From Amazonocrinis nigriterrae CENA67 (GTDB taxonomy: Bacteria; Cyanobacteriota; Cyanobacteriia; Cyanobacteriales; Nostocaceae), in NCBI RefSeq assembly GCF_016056305.1, contig NZ_JAECZC010000031.1, forward strand, positions 1 through 62,319: a stretch of DNA of 62,319 nt. Direction: 5' to 3'. The notes below the pieces were generated by a model. The model worked only from the letters and a program-made list of their open reading frames with translations. It had not been told where the DNA came from and did not search any database. Positions 17,106 through 26,630 of this stretch are shown here, piece after piece. The position numbers were made by a program, and so were the translations under genes. Each line of letters opens with the position of its first letter. Position 1 is the stretch's first letter.

Positions 17106-17612
17106 TCAAAATTCAATTTTGACGCGATCGTCTTTTTGCAATTTTAATTCGGCAGCTCGTCCGGCACGCAGTTCAATCACCGTGTCGATAGGTACATTAG
17201 GCCCATAAGTAGGACAAGGCTCATTAGCACAGGGAGGCGCAGAAGCTTCAACATACTTTACCACCCCATCTTGTAAAAAGACCATATCCAGAGCAACAGG
17301 TACATTTTTCATCCAAAACCTGACTGGCTGTGCAGAAGGAAACTTAAACAGCATCCCCCGATTATCTGGTAAAGCTGGTCGATACATCAAACCTTTTTCC
17401 TGTTGTTCCTGTGTCTGTGCCACTTCTAATTGAATCGTTGTACCATTGGGCACAATTGCCTTTGCAGAAATCGGTAATGTTTGACCAGCAGATGTTGGTG
17501 CTTGCACTAAAATACTTGAGTTTGGTGTAGGAGATTTAGCGTTTGTCTGCATAGAACAGCCGATGAGGAGAATACCTAACAGCATGGGTACTAAACTTAG
17601 CCAACGCATCAT
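17106..17612 (-). CDS. DUF192 family lipoprotein
   Basis: A 168-residue exported protein. The N-terminal signal LLGILLIGC has a lipobox Cys at residue 19. A Ser/Thr/Pro linker follows. The DUF192 domain (~50-165) shows VEVAQTQEQQEKGLMYRPALPDN, MLFKFPSAQPVRFWMKNVPVALDMVFL and IELRAGRAAE, the family landmarks. DUF192 is common in bacteria and archaea, often as a secreted domain of unknown function. Transcription to the left ends near 17100; no neighbour suggests a partner. Confidence 0.85.
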   Translation of the reverse strand: MMRWLSLVPMLLGILLIGCSMQTNAKSPTPNSSILVQAPTSAGQTLPISAKAIVPNGTTIQLEVAQTQEQQEKGLMYRPALPDNRGMLFKFPSAQPVRFWMKNVPVALDMVFLQDGVVKYVEASAPPCANEPCPTYGPNVPIDTVIELRAGRAAELKLQKDDRVKIEF

Positions 17613-18126
17613 ATAATTTCCGATTTTGTAATTTAAATTTCGATTTTACAGAATTTGAGCCAGAAAGCCCACAGTTTTTAGTTGTTTTTTTGGGAATTGG
17701 GAATTGGGAATTGGGAATTGGGGAGCCATTGCAGTCTTGGGGTCTCACGCCACTCCCTTTGGCTGTCGGGAGACCCGCCCACGGGGGTGGCTCCCCAAGT
17801 GGAGCAAATGGCGTCATTGGGAATGGGGCATAAGCGAGACAAAATTAGGCACTTTGCAGCAAGTTTGTTTAGAAACCACTGATTTCAAGCATTGTGCTGT
17901 GTATCCTAATTAACAATTACAGGTTACGCATAGGTCACGGAATAACGTAGACACGAAGTGGCTTGCCGCAGGCTACCACAGAGAAGCCAGTGCCTTGGTG
18001 TTAGCGCAGCGATCTTCGACGCAGTGGCTACTCCCTGCGGTCGTGGGGGCCCCGAGTTCCCCATGCCCCATTCCAATTCCCAATTTCCGTTTTTAATGAG
18101 TGTATTTATTTTCGTCCAGCGACTTA
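17613..18126. other. Repeat-filled gap between DUF192 and nblR-like genes
   Basis: GGGAATT heptamers (about 17691-17722) abut a foldable element, GAGCCATTGC...AAATGGCGT (about 17720-17816). A second SDR-like stretch (about 17956-18060: GGCTTGCCGCAGGCTACC, GCAGTGGCTACTCCCTGCGG) runs into CCCCATTCC units. I see no gene. Confidence 0.7.
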
Positions 18127-18813
18127 TTAAGATTCTCTTAACACGTATCCTACACCTCGAACTGTTTGAATGAGGCGCTTTTGTCCTTCATCTTCGATTT
18201 TTAGGCGTAAATAGCGAATATACACTTCAATCACATTCGATTCACCCATAAAGTCGTAACCCCAAACGTTTTCTAGGATTTGTTCGCGAGTTAGAACTTC
18301 ACGGGGATGTTCCATTAAAAACTTTAATAGTTCAAATTCCTTCATTGTTAAGTCTATGGCCCGTCCGTTGTGTATGGCACGACGGGTTGCTATGTCTAGA
18401 ACCAACTCTCCAAAGCGTAATTGCTCTGTTGTATCAATATCAGGTTTTAAATAAAGGCGAATCAACTTTAAAAAGTCTTCTGCGCGGTAAGGCTTGAGTA
18501 TGTAGTCATCAGCTCCAGCTTCTAGACAAGCTACACGGTCATCAACTGTATCGCGTGCCATTAATATTAATACAGGCGATCGCGTACCAGCGCTTCTAAG
18601 ATTTTTGCATAACGAGAGTCCAGATTCACCTGCCAGCATTCTGTCTAAAACAATTAAAGCAGGTTGGCGATCGCGGCAGTATTGCAAACCACTTGCCGCA
18701 TCGTGAGCCAAAATCGCTTCATAGCCAGCTTCTTGCAAATCAAAGGAAAGTTGACTTGCCAGACTATCATCGGTTTCAATGACTAAAACACACGGACTGT
18801 GAGCAACTGTCAT
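18127..18813 (-). CDS. nblR: OmpR-family response regulator, NblR-like
   Basis: A 228-residue two-domain regulator. Receiver ~8-122: acidic pocket ETDD (~13-16), phosphoacceptor-type D57 in IVLDRML, K107 in LKPYR. The conserved Thr/Ser switch is replaced by Met85 (LILMARDT). The C-terminal winged helix (~132-226) carries LTMKEFELLKFLMEHPREVLTREQIL and IRYLRLKIE. It strongly resembles NblR, the regulator of phycobilisome breakdown and stress survival, whose receiver is reported to work without phosphorylation. The missing Thr/Ser fits that. RpaA and RpaB are alternative paralogues but differ in the receiver. nadK lies upstream on the same strand across a 373-base repeat-containing gap. Confidence 0.72.
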   Translation of the reverse strand: MTVAHSPCVLVIETDDSLASQLSFDLQEAGYEAILAHDAASGLQYCRDRQPALIVLDRMLAGESGLSLCKNLRSAGTRSPVLILMARDTVDDRVACLEAGADDYILKPYRAEDFLKLIRLYLKPDIDTTEQLRFGELVLDIATRRAIHNGRAIDLTMKEFELLKFLMEHPREVLTREQILENVWGYDFMGESNVIEVYIRYLRLKIEDEGQKRLIQTVRGVGYVLRES

Positions 18814-19186
18814 AAGAATTTAGGATGTTGGATTTTGGATTATACAAACGTTTCACAGAAAGTCTGTACATTAGCCAGAAGTATAATTGCCCTTTTTAAA
18901 CAATGGATAAATCCTGAGTTGACGTGCTATTTAAGATTGTTTAGCAGATTCAGGTATCATCCATCGAATTCTTCAGTGCAATTTTAATAACTAATTCCAA
19001 ATTCCATTTCTATACCAGCAATTCTGGAAGGAAATCATTCTCTTGGGAAGAGGTGATAGGGGAGATGAGGGAGATGAGGGGAATGAGGGAGATGAGGGGG
19101 ATGAGGGGGATGAGGGAGATGGGGAGAAGTAACTAAATTCCCAATTCCCAATTCCCAATTCCCAATTCCCAATTCCCAATTCCCAA
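18814..19186. repeat. Intergenic region with a two-part tandem repeat
   Basis: A GGGGAGATGAGG tract (about 19057-19125), AGAAGTAACTAA, then CCCAATT heptamers (about 19138-19186). The left part (18814-19050) is AT-rich and holds the nblR-like promoter region. No gene seen. Confidence 0.8.
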
Positions 19187-20110
19187 TTAAGGTAATTCTA
19201 CCGAAGTCGGTTTGGCTATATGTGGTAAACCCCAACCTAATTTTTCGCGCAAAATGCGGAAAAATTCTGGCGGTTGTAGACGAATAAACCTGACACTGTA
19301 TTGCGATCGCTCTAAATATACACGATCCTCTGGTAAGACGTAGCATCCTCCATTGCCATCTACCACCATCACTAACCGAGGGATATTAACTGGATAAATG
19401 TTCACGGGTTCCGTATCTGGAAACACTAACGCCCTAGAAGCTAGAGAATGGGGACAAATCGGTACTAACTGCAACACAGGTACACCAGGAGTTACTACTG
19501 GCCCACCAGCACTTAAAGAATAAGCAGTCGAACCAGTTGGTGTAGAAACAATTACACCATCTGCCGCAATATCCACAGGTGCATGACGCCCCACTGCAAT
19601 TTCAAAATGGCACATGGAGGTTAATGGCTCTCGATGTAAAACCATTTCATTCAAGCAAAGGGCTTCCCACAGTACCGACTCTTCCCGCAGTACTTTAACT
19701 GTGAGCATGGCTCGTTCTTCAATTTCATACGTACCTGCCATCACCTGTTCTATTGCTTCGGGCAATTGACCTAGGTAGGCTTCTGTCAAAAATCCCATGT
19801 GTCCGGTATTCACTGCTAACAGTGGAATGCCGCAAGGAGCAACCTGACGGGACGCTGCTAAAACAGTGCCATCACCCCCTAGTACTATTGCAAACTCCAT
19901 TTCCGAATCAAAGCCAGGGGGCGTTAGACCGTCAACTGGAGTGTGGCATACAGAACTTTCCGGGGTAGAGTAGCCCAGTATGCCACCGACACTCGATGTA
20001 ATAGATACATTCCAACCGGCAGCGGTTAGCTTGTCTTTTAACTCGATAGCGACGCGAACGGCTATCGGTTTAACGTCATTGTAGATAATGCCTGCTTTCG
20101 GCACACTCAA
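19187..20110 (-). CDS. nadK: NAD kinase
   Basis: A 307-residue ATP-NAD kinase producing NADP+. Motif GGDGT appears in [13 protein letters not shown] (~77-89) and the second NAD-binding motif in [15 protein letters not shown] (~190-204). The [10 protein letters not shown] segment between them is typical. It is cytosolic. Cyanobacteria usually carry two NAD kinase paralogues; which one this is cannot be told from sequence. Next gene on the same strand is ycf39-type, 292 bases upstream, past a repeat block. Confidence 0.93.
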
Positions 20111-20164
20111 ATATCCAAGGGTAGACGATGCTTTGCCTTATGTAATCCTTACATATTTTGGTCA

Positions 20165-20412
20165 ATCTTGTTAATTGTTAGTTGTTAGTTGTCAGTTGTC
20201 AGTTGTGAGCCAGTACGGTCTTGGGGGTTCTCCCCCAATCCCCACTCCCTTTGGTCGTGGGGGGCCCGAGTCCCCCATGAGTAACTGGCGATCTTCGCAG
20301 CGTTAGCGACGCAGGAGCGTCACCCGTAAGGGTCAGTTGTCAGTTGTTTGTTGTGATTTTCCACTAACCACTGACTATTGACCACTGACCACTAACCACT
20401 GACTATTGACTA
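20165..20412. repeat. GTTAGTT/GTCAGTT repeats with inserted foldable element
   Basis: GTTAGTTGTCAGTT units (20175-20205) are followed by an element starting GAGCCAGTACGGTCTTGGGGG (about 20206) and containing ATGAGTAACTGGCG and GCGTTAGCGACGC. GTCAGTTGTCAGTT then resumes (20334-20350), and complementary CCACTGAC/CTATTGAC units follow (20362-20410). The tandem repeat looks split by the element. Confidence 0.8.
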
Positions 20413-21392
20413 TTAACTTTTTTAAAGGGAGTCTTTTTAGATTTTTCCTTTTTGGATTTATTTTTCTCGTAATCTAGCTCTTTGAGCTTTTTCATAATTC
20501 GACTGAAGTACTCTTGCAGATAGCTTTCTAGAGTGGTTGTTTGTTGTTGGTCTAACCCAAAGACTTTGTATACCTCATCCATTGGGGCATTTAAGGGTTT
20601 TCCACTTGCCAAGACTTCTGTAAACTCTAGTCTGTCTGCTACGTTCCATCCCCACTGAAAGAACCTGATGATACGGCGCACGGTACGCAGTAGGTTAATT
20701 GGCATCCGCGTTACTCTGGCTTCTTTGCCAGATAAACGTTCGCACAGGCTAATGATTTCCTCTGCACTCCAAGCACGGGTACCAACAACGGGGAAAGCTT
20801 GTTTCTCGGTTTCTGGTACGCTCAAAGCACGGATAGCAAACTTAGCAATGTCTTGAGTGTCCATGTAGGCGATGGGCGAAGAATTACCAGTCACCCAAAC
20901 AGGTTGTCCTTCTAAAATGGGTATTCCATATTGACCGATTAACCCTTGCATAAAACCAGCCAACCGTAAGATGGTGTAATTGAGGCCGGACTCTGCTAGA
21001 AAAAGTTCGGTACATCGCTTGATTTCCATCAGCGGTACTTGTGGGTACTTTTCGGCATCAAGTATAGAAAAGAAGATAAAACGCTCTACACCCGCAGCCT
21101 TCGCCGCTTGAATTAAAGCAACTTGACCATCCCAGTCTACCTGTTTAATAGTCAGTGAATCTGTAGGACGAGATGTTGCTGCATCAATGACTGCGGTCAC
21201 ACCTTCCAGCGCTCCTGTGAGGCTTTGGGGGTCACATATATCCCCCCGCACTAACTCTGCACCCCATTCTTTGAGAAAAGCAGCTTTTTTGGCACTCCGA
21301 ACTAGACAGCGTACCTTATACCCCTCATCGATAGCACGACGAGCCACTTGTCTTCCTAAGGTGCCAGTAGCACCGACGATTAATAATGTCAT
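20403..21392 (-). CDS. ycf39: Ycf39-type NmrA-like oxidoreductase (photosystem II assembly)
   Basis: A 329-residue atypical short-chain dehydrogenase. The NAD(P) motif GATGTLGRQVARRAIDEGY is at ~7-25, followed by VRCLVRSAKKAAFLKEWGAELVRGDI. It matches Ycf39 (HCF244 in plants), which helps insert chlorophyll into newly made D1 in PSII reaction-centre assembly. The last ~20 residues are a Lys/Ser-rich tail (KNKSKKEKSKK). The classical catalytic YxxxK is not evident, as expected in this family. petM follows upstream on the same strand. Confidence 0.88.
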   Translation of the reverse strand: MTLLIVGATGTLGRQVARRAIDEGYKVRCLVRSAKKAAFLKEWGAELVRGDICDPQSLTGALEGVTAVIDAATSRPTDSLTIKQVDWDGQVALIQAAKAAGVERFIFFSILDAEKYPQVPLMEIKRCTELFLAESGLNYTILRLAGFMQGLIGQYGIPILEGQPVWVTGNSSPIAYMDTQDIAKFAIRALSVPETEKQAFPVVGTRAWSAEEIISLCERLSGKEARVTRMPINLLRTVRRIIRFFQWGWNVADRLEFTEVLASGKPLNAPMDEVYKVFGLDQQQTTTLESYLQEYFSRIMKKLKELDYEKNKSKKEKSKKTPFKKVNSQ

Positions 21393-21625
21393 GAGGGCCG
21401 TTATAAATTTTTAAGTTTTATGAAAAGAACATTAACAGAATTATACCTGTTAACAAAAGTTTACATCTTTTTTAAGAAACTGAAATTAATACACAGATCA
21501 GCTGTTCCACAAAAAAGTTGCATCTATAATCCCCCCGATGACTGATCACAGATGACTGCCATCAGTTAGCGGTCAATGACTCCAAAGAGTAAGTATGCAA
21601 TATATATGTGTTTTAGTTTACTAGC

Positions 21626-21665
21626 GGAAAAAGCGTTGTCCGTTTTTCGGAAACGCTATTTTTCC
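21626..21665 (-). terminator. Strong hairpin downstream of petM
   Basis: GGAAAAAGCGTT (21626-21637) pairs with AACGCTATTTTTCC (21652-21665), with a two-base bulge. The inner TCCG/CGGA closes a T-rich loop. It lies 48 bases past the petM stop, between petM and ycf39, and is a plausible petM terminator or attenuator. Confidence 0.7.
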
Positions 21666-21712
21666 AGCGAGAGTCAAGCCTCTCATCTATTGAAACCAAG
21701 TTGCTAGAGGGA

Positions 21713-21817
21713 TTATTCCTCTGCACCTTGAATTTTCAGTAATAAAGTTCCTAAAGCCCAACCTACGAAGATTAAACTGAAAGACAACAAAGCTGCATTT
21801 AAAATTTCGCCGCCCAT
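21713..21817 (-). CDS. petM: Cytochrome b6f complex subunit PetM
   Basis: A 34-residue single-helix membrane subunit of the thylakoid cytochrome b6f complex. Translated from ATG 21815-21817: [19 protein letters not shown], then [15 protein letters not shown] to TAA. The hydrophobic helix (~6-28) and the C-terminal GAEE are the family hallmarks. A good ribosome-binding site (AGGAGAAC on the coding strand) precedes the ATG. The gene is too short for most gene callers and is easily missed. ycf39 lies downstream on the same strand, past the hairpin at 21626. Confidence 0.95.
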   Translation of the reverse strand: MGGEILNAALLSFSLIFVGWALGTLLLKIQGAEE

Positions 21818-22148
21818 TAACGTGTTCTCCTTTGTGAATCGTTGATTTAACACCATTCTAAAGGTTGCCCTTTAGATTTCTTGCTCCCTGGACTGTTTCA
21901 CTAGACTAGACTTGATTGCTCAAGTCTGAGTTTTTGCTGGTTCTACAAGCCAGGTGTTTGAGTTTTGTGTCCACAAAGTAGCTCCAGTCAACTCAGGTAA
22001 ACTAGACTTACCAGAACTTTTCTACAGCTACTGTCTTATTAGACCTGTGTAAACAATTCTAAACCAGTTTGATCGTGAAGGAGTCACTGGTCAGTGGTCA
22101 GTGGTTAGTTATCGCTTTGCTTTTGAATTTAAAATTTTAGTAGTTTGT
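21818..22148. other. Divergent gap between petM and pdxA
   Basis: It contains the petM promoter region and, near pdxA, GTCAGTGGTCAGTGG repeats (about 22088-22108). These run into the open frame upstream of the pdxA start. No RNA gene recognised. Confidence 0.5.
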
Positions 22149-23237
22149 ATGTATCAAATAAATCAATATAACTTAGTAAATTCACAAAATCAAATTAAGC
22201 CAAGGTTGGCGCTGACTCTCGGAGATCCTTCAGGAATTGGGCCAGAAGTGATTTTGAAAGCTTTAGCAGACCCAGATGTTATGCAAAACTATGACCTGAC
22301 AGTGGTAGGTAATCGGGATTTGCTGGTACAGACTTATGACAAACTGAATTTAAATGCTAATTTACCTGTTTTGGCAAATCCTGGTGAGTTGGCGGTCATT
22401 GATGTGCCATTAAATAGCCAAAACGATAGTCAGATTATTATGGGCATCGGGAATGCAGCCAGTGGTGCGGCTAGTTTTGCCTATATGGAATATGCGATCG
22501 CTCAAACTCTGGCTGGTAAATTTGATGGTATTGTCACAGGCCCCATTGCTAAATCTGCCTGGAAAGCCGCAGGCTACAATTATCCAGGGCAAACAGAACT
22601 TTTAGCCCAAAAATCAGGTGTTGACCGCTTTGGTATGTTATTCGTGGCGCGATCGCCTTATACTAATTGGACACTCCGCGCTTTACTTGCCACCACACAT
22701 ATTCCCATAAGTCAAGTAGCAGATACACTCACACCGCAGTTGTTGACCAAGAAACTAGATTTGCTGGTGGAGTGTTTAGAAAAAGATTTTGGCATAGAAA
22801 AGGGGAGAATTGCGATCGCAGGTTTAAATCCCCACAGTGGCGAACAAGGACAACTAGGAACAGAAGAACAAGATTGGTTAATTCCCTGGTTAGAACAAGA
22901 ACGGCAAAAGCGCCCTAATTTGCAGCTAGAGGGGCCAATTCCGCCGGATACGATGTGGGTTAAACCTGGTCAAGCTTGGTATAGTAATTCTCAAATTCAA
23001 AATCCAGCCGATGCCTATTTAGCACTTTACCACGACCAAGGCTTAATTCCTGTTAAATTGATGGCCTTTGATAGAGCCGTTAATACTTCTATTGGTCTGC
23101 CTTTTGTTCGGACTTCACCCGACCACGGAACAGCATTTGATATTGCAGGTAAGGGAATTGCTGATGCTACGAGTATGAAAGCAGCGATACAGTTAGCAGC
23201 TGAATTGGTTAGTCAGAGAATGGCTGCTAAAAAATAG
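22149..23237 (+). CDS. pdxA: 4-hydroxythreonine-4-phosphate dehydrogenase
   Basis: A 362-residue NAD- and metal-dependent enzyme of the DXP-dependent pyridoxal phosphate pathway. Landmarks: [37 protein letters not shown], the metal-ligand His in ALYHDQG, and [15 protein letters not shown] start it at ATG 22149 (MYQINQY). An in-frame GTG at 22101 would add 16 residues encoded by a tandem repeat (GTGGTTAGTTATC), which looks spurious. The Uma2 gene follows after 26 bases and may be co-transcribed. Confidence 0.92.
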   Translation: MYQINQYNLVNSQNQIKPRLALTLGDPSGIGPEVILKALADPDVMQNYDLTVVGNRDLLVQTYDKLNLNANLPVLANPGELAVIDVPLNSQNDSQIIMGIGNAASGAASFAYMEYAIAQTLAGKFDGIVTGPIAKSAWKAAGYNYPGQTELLAQKSGVDRFGMLFVARSPYTNWTLRALLATTHIPISQVADTLTPQLLTKKLDLLVECLEKDFGIEKGRIAIAGLNPHSGEQGQLGTEEQDWLIPWLEQERQKRPNLQLEGPIPPDTMWVKPGQAWYSNSQIQNPADAYLALYHDQGLIPVKLMAFDRAVNTSIGLPFVRTSPDHGTAFDIAGKGIADATSMKAAIQLAAELVSQRMAAKK

Positions 23238-23263
23238 GATTTGTTTATTTTCTGAGGAATTAA

Positions 23264-23896
23264 GTGATGACTCAAGTCTTACGCAAAGTAGTTACATTTG
23301 AAGAATTCGTTGCTAAATATCCAGATAATACAGGAAAGCGTTACGAATTACATGATGGAGTAGTAGTTGAAATGCCCCAGCCAACAGGTGATCATGAAGG
23401 AATTATTCTATTTTTAGCCACAAAAATTACTTTAGAATATAGTCAGCTCAGCTTGCCTTACGGTATACCAAAAACAGTATTAGTTAAACCACCTGAAAAC
23501 GAATCAGCTTACTCGCCAGATGTGCTGATCCTAAATCTTCCTAATTTAGTTAACGAACCTTTGTGGAAAAAAGAATCTACTGTTACTCAACCAGCATCTA
23601 TTCCTTTAGTGGTCGAAGTTGTTAGTACTAATTGGCGTGATGATTATCATAAAAAATACGCTGACTATGAGGAAATGGGGATTCCTGAATACTGGATTGT
23701 AGATTATGCTGCTTTAGGTGGTAGAGAGTTTATTGGCAAGCCCAAACAACCTACAATTTTGGTTTGCACTTTAGAAGAAGGTGAATATCAAATTAATAAA
23801 TTTAGAGGTAATGACCGTATCCAGTCTTTATTATTCCCAGAGTTGAATTTGACAGTACAACAGATTTTTGAGGCAGGAGGGGCAATTATGAGTTAA
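23264..23896 (+). CDS. Uma2 family (DUF820) endonuclease-like protein
   Basis: A 210-residue protein with a PD-(D/E)XK-type fold. The nuclease core shows YSPDVLIL (~84-91), PLVVEVVSTNWRDDYHKKYADYEEMGIPEYWIVD (~118-150; landmarks VEVVS and EYWIVDY). Such proteins are strongly expanded in filamentous cyanobacteria and function is unsettled. The stop codon is immediately followed, in the same frame, by the remnant of a RelE/HigB-type toxin. The 3' end EAGGAIMS may therefore reflect recombination. Confidence 0.85.
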   Translation: MMTQVLRKVVTFEEFVAKYPDNTGKRYELHDGVVVEMPQPTGDHEGIILFLATKITLEYSQLSLPYGIPKTVLVKPPENESAYSPDVLILNLPNLVNEPLWKKESTVTQPASIPLVVEVVSTNWRDDYHKKYADYEEMGIPEYWIVDYAALGGREFIGKPKQPTILVCTLEEGEYQINKFRGNDRIQSLLFPELNLTVQQIFEAGGAIMS

Positions 23897-24013
23897 GAAA
23901 TAATAAACAAGGTTATTCTGCTTTTATGTGGTGGGGATAAAAGTACTCAAGAACAAGATATCAGGAAAGCTCAAGAATATTGGCAAGACTATAAAAATAG
24001 AGACGATGCCTAA
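23897..24013 (+). pseudogene. C-terminal remnant of a RelE/HigB-type toxin
   Basis: Directly after the Uma2 stop, the open frame reads [20 protein letters not shown] then [12 protein letters not shown] to TAA at 24011-24013. This is the characteristic end of HigB/RelE-family (Gp49-like) toxins. About two thirds of the toxin, including the N-terminal strands, is missing and there is no start codon. Its stop overlaps the start of the antitoxin (24006) by 8 bases, the normal toxin-antitoxin junction. The deletion therefore removed the toxin front and left its antitoxin. Confidence 0.8.
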
Positions 24014-24302
24014 AAGTACAAGTTATCACGAAGCACTGATTGAAGATTTAAAAAACCCTTTAGAAGCAGCATCATATATTGAAGTTGTTTTAGAAGAAGG
24101 CGACCCTATTATGTTAAGCAAAGCGTTGAGAAATATTATTGAAGCGCAAGGTGGAATTGATAAGTTTTCTGATCAAATTCAGCAATGCTACGAAAAACTC
24201 GACCAGATGTTATTAGAAAAAGGAAAAATTGAATTTTTTTACCTGAGTACATTACTAGATGCACTAGGGTTACAACTGACAGTAAAAGTGAAGTCAAATT
24301 GA
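24006..24302 (+). CDS. HigA-type addiction module antidote protein (orphan)
   Basis: A 98-residue HTH antitoxin-like protein from ATG 24006 ([18 protein letters not shown]). Core: [33 protein letters not shown] (~17-50), the usual addiction-module antidote pattern; the helix-turn-helix follows. Its toxin partner is reduced to a remnant (23897-24013), so this is probably an orphan. It could still repress the locus or neutralise a related toxin elsewhere. An upstream in-frame open stretch from 23928 belongs to the toxin region and is not a start. Confidence 0.8.
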   Translation: MPKSTSYHEALIEDLKNPLEAASYIEVVLEEGDPIMLSKALRNIIEAQGGIDKFSDQIQQCYEKLDQMLLEKGKIEFFYLSTLLDALGLQLTVKVKSN

Positions 24303-24377
24303 GAATATTTATAGCTTAAGGTATCGTAGGGGTTTTGTTGCTGTTGGTAAAGAGAAGCGATCGCCTCATATATCCTC

Positions 24378-26630
24378 TCACAGATGATTACGGTCTGGCT
24401 GATAAATTGGAATTTCTATGACAAATTCAGTTCCCTGTCCTAGTGCAGAATGAAAGTACAATTTGCCGCCGTGATTGCTTACTACAATTTGATAACTAAT
24501 GGATAAGCCTAAGCCTGTACCTTTCCCGACTGGCTTGGTGGTAAAGAAGGGGTCAAATAACTTCGCTTGCACTGTTTCATCCATCCCTGAGCCGTTATCA
24601 CTGATGTGAATTGAGATGGCTTTCTCTGCCAAGACTTGTGTAACGATACAAATTGTGGGATTGGTTGGAGGTTGTTGGTTGAAGGCTGAGGTTTTTAACG
24701 CATCGATCGCATTTGTTAAAAGATTCATGAAAACCTGATTCAGTTGACCTGGGTAACACTCAACTGGAGGTAACTGACCATAATCTTTAATTACTGCGAT
24801 TTCAGCAAAGTCTTGTTGTGCCTTGAGGCGATTTTGTAAGATCAGCAACGTACTTTCAATACCCTCATGCACATCTACTGCTTTAAACTCAGCTTCATCC
24901 AGACGCGAGAAGTTGCGTAGAGATTGCACGATTCCCTGAATGCGTCCTGTTCCTACTTTCATAGAACTGAGCAATTTGGGAAAGTCATGCTTGAGAAATT
25001 CTAGGTCGATGGTTTCTATTGCTGTCTGAATTGTTGCTGTGGAATTGGGATATTGTTGTTGGTAAAGGTCGATTAATAGCAGTAAATCCTGAGTATAGCT
25101 GTCAACATGAGTGAGATTGCCGTGAATAAAGTTAACTGGATTGTTGATTTCGTGAGCAACACCTGCAACAAGATGGCCCAAACTCGACATTTTTTCAGTC
25201 TGGATTAATTGGGACTGAGTTTGTTGCAAATCCTGAAGCACTTGAGATAATTCGGCAGTCCGATGTTGAACTCGAACTTCCAGCTCTTCATTGCTTTTTT
25301 CTAAAAGCATAAAAGATTCATACAATTGACTGGCCATGTTAATAAAAGAAGTTGCTAACAGACCCAATTCATTAGGTAATTTGGTATTGAGATCAATATT
25401 AAAATTCCCTTGAGAAACCCGATCAGTTGCAATTAGTAGTTTATTTAAGGGAATTGCCACTTGCTTATACAAGACAGAAAACAACAGCAGGATTTCCAGT
25501 AACAGGGCAATTAATCCTATATATAAAACAAAACGGGCGTTATTAGCTGCAATTTCTGATAACAGCGATTTGGGGTAGACGGTCACAAAATACCAATCTG
25601 GGCCATTCAGTTTGGTTACAGTCAGATATTCATCGTCATTAGAATTATCAATCACCACTGTCTCAGATTGCAGGGTCTTGACCGCATGAAAAATACGCTG
25701 CAAATGTGCGTCACCTGACTCCAAGATGTTAAACTGTCCCAGTTTTCTTTGAATCTGAGCCATGTAATCGGGATGAACAATCAAACGCCCATCGCTGCGA
25801 AAAATGACGTTATACGTTCCATGTAGATGGTCATTGACAGTGCGTTCCATCAACTCATTGAGAATAATATCATGCCCAATGGTGGCAATGTGATTGCCTT
25901 GGCGATCATCCACTGGTGTCTCGACAGAAACCATCCAAAGTTTTGGCACAGTATCAAAATAAAGACCTGTCCACATAGTTTCTCTGAGAGGATTGTGTTT
26001 CTTGTCAGAAACGTAGAAATACTCCTCATTAGGCATGAATATATCTGCTTTTGCCTCTATTCCCCAAGGCACATTTGGCCAGTAATTGGCCACATAGTTT
26101 TCCGGCCCCATAATATAGGTATCAACAAAACGATTCCTCCAGGCTGGGCCATAACTTTTCGTCAATTCATAAAAGGCCAGCATCCGGCGACGAATGTCCG
26201 CAGTGTTCGGGGCTTGTTTTCCTATGAAGACTGAGGGATACTGCTCAGTATCGAACTGTTTGACAGGCTGGTTCTGTTGAAAGTTACGCCTTGTACCATC
26301 AGACCATAAGTAGAATAACTGGTTAAATTGATCGCGTGGGTCAAGATTGTCCAACTTTTCCAGTCTTTTTAATAATGCTTGTTTGAGTGTTTTATGATTA
26401 TCTTCTGCTAGCTTAAACAGGCTTTCTTCTCGCTTACCTCGTTCCACAACATACTTTTGCAGTTGTTCGCGGGTTTGAGTTTCTAATGTTGACATCAAAT
26501 GAAAGTAGCTGAGGCCCGCTGAGACAATCACGACAGCTAAAATTCTCAGCCCCATACTGAGGAGTATGTCACGAGTCAGTGAGCGGCAAAACAACTCTTT
26601 GACCAATTGACTTTTAAATTTTGCCATCAT
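24378..26630 (-). CDS. Membrane sensor histidine kinase with extracellular Cache domain
   Basis: A 750-residue transmembrane kinase. TM1 is at ~23-45, a large extracytoplasmic dCache sensor at ~46-360, TM2 at ~370-392, then HAMP (~390-445), a coiled-coil (~450-480) and HisKA with H493 in VAHEINNPVNF. HATPase_c is at ~625-745 with N-box-like LNQVFMNLLTNAIDAL, G1 DNGSGMD and G2 GKGTGLGLSISYQIV. The HEINNP kinase group is common in cyanobacteria. No response regulator is adjacent. MM at the start leaves two possible ATGs. It lies divergent from nifJ and lacks HIP1 sites. Confidence 0.9.
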   Translation of the reverse strand: MMAKFKSQLVKELFCRSLTRDILLSMGLRILAVVIVSAGLSYFHLMSTLETQTREQLQKYVVERGKREESLFKLAEDNHKTLKQALLKRLEKLDNLDPRDQFNQLFYLWSDGTRRNFQQNQPVKQFDTEQYPSVFIGKQAPNTADIRRRMLAFYELTKSYGPAWRNRFVDTYIMGPENYVANYWPNVPWGIEAKADIFMPNEEYFYVSDKKHNPLRETMWTGLYFDTVPKLWMVSVETPVDDRQGNHIATIGHDIILNELMERTVNDHLHGTYNVIFRSDGRLIVHPDYMAQIQRKLGQFNILESGDAHLQRIFHAVKTLQSETVVIDNSNDDEYLTVTKLNGPDWYFVTVYPKSLLSEIAANNARFVLYIGLIALLLEILLLFSVLYKQVAIPLNKLLIATDRVSQGNFNIDLNTKLPNELGLLATSFINMASQLYESFMLLEKSNEELEVRVQHRTAELSQVLQDLQQTQSQLIQTEKMSSLGHLVAGVAHEINNPVNFIHGNLTHVDSYTQDLLLLIDLYQQQYPNSTATIQTAIETIDLEFLKHDFPKLLSSMKVGTGRIQGIVQSLRNFSRLDEAEFKAVDVHEGIESTLLILQNRLKAQQDFAEIAVIKDYGQLPPVECYPGQLNQVFMNLLTNAIDALKTSAFNQQPPTNPTICIVTQVLAEKAISIHISDNGSGMDETVQAKLFDPFFTTKPVGKGTGLGLSISYQIVVSNHGGKLYFHSALGQGTEFVIEIPIYQPDRNHL

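Noticed and set aside
22101-22148. Upstream GTG start for pdxA
   Set aside because: Extra residues come from a tandem repeat and precede a normal PdxA N-terminus at ATG 22149.
23928-24005. Extended start of the antitoxin
   Set aside because: This stretch is another frame of the toxin remnant; conserved antitoxin residues start at 24006.
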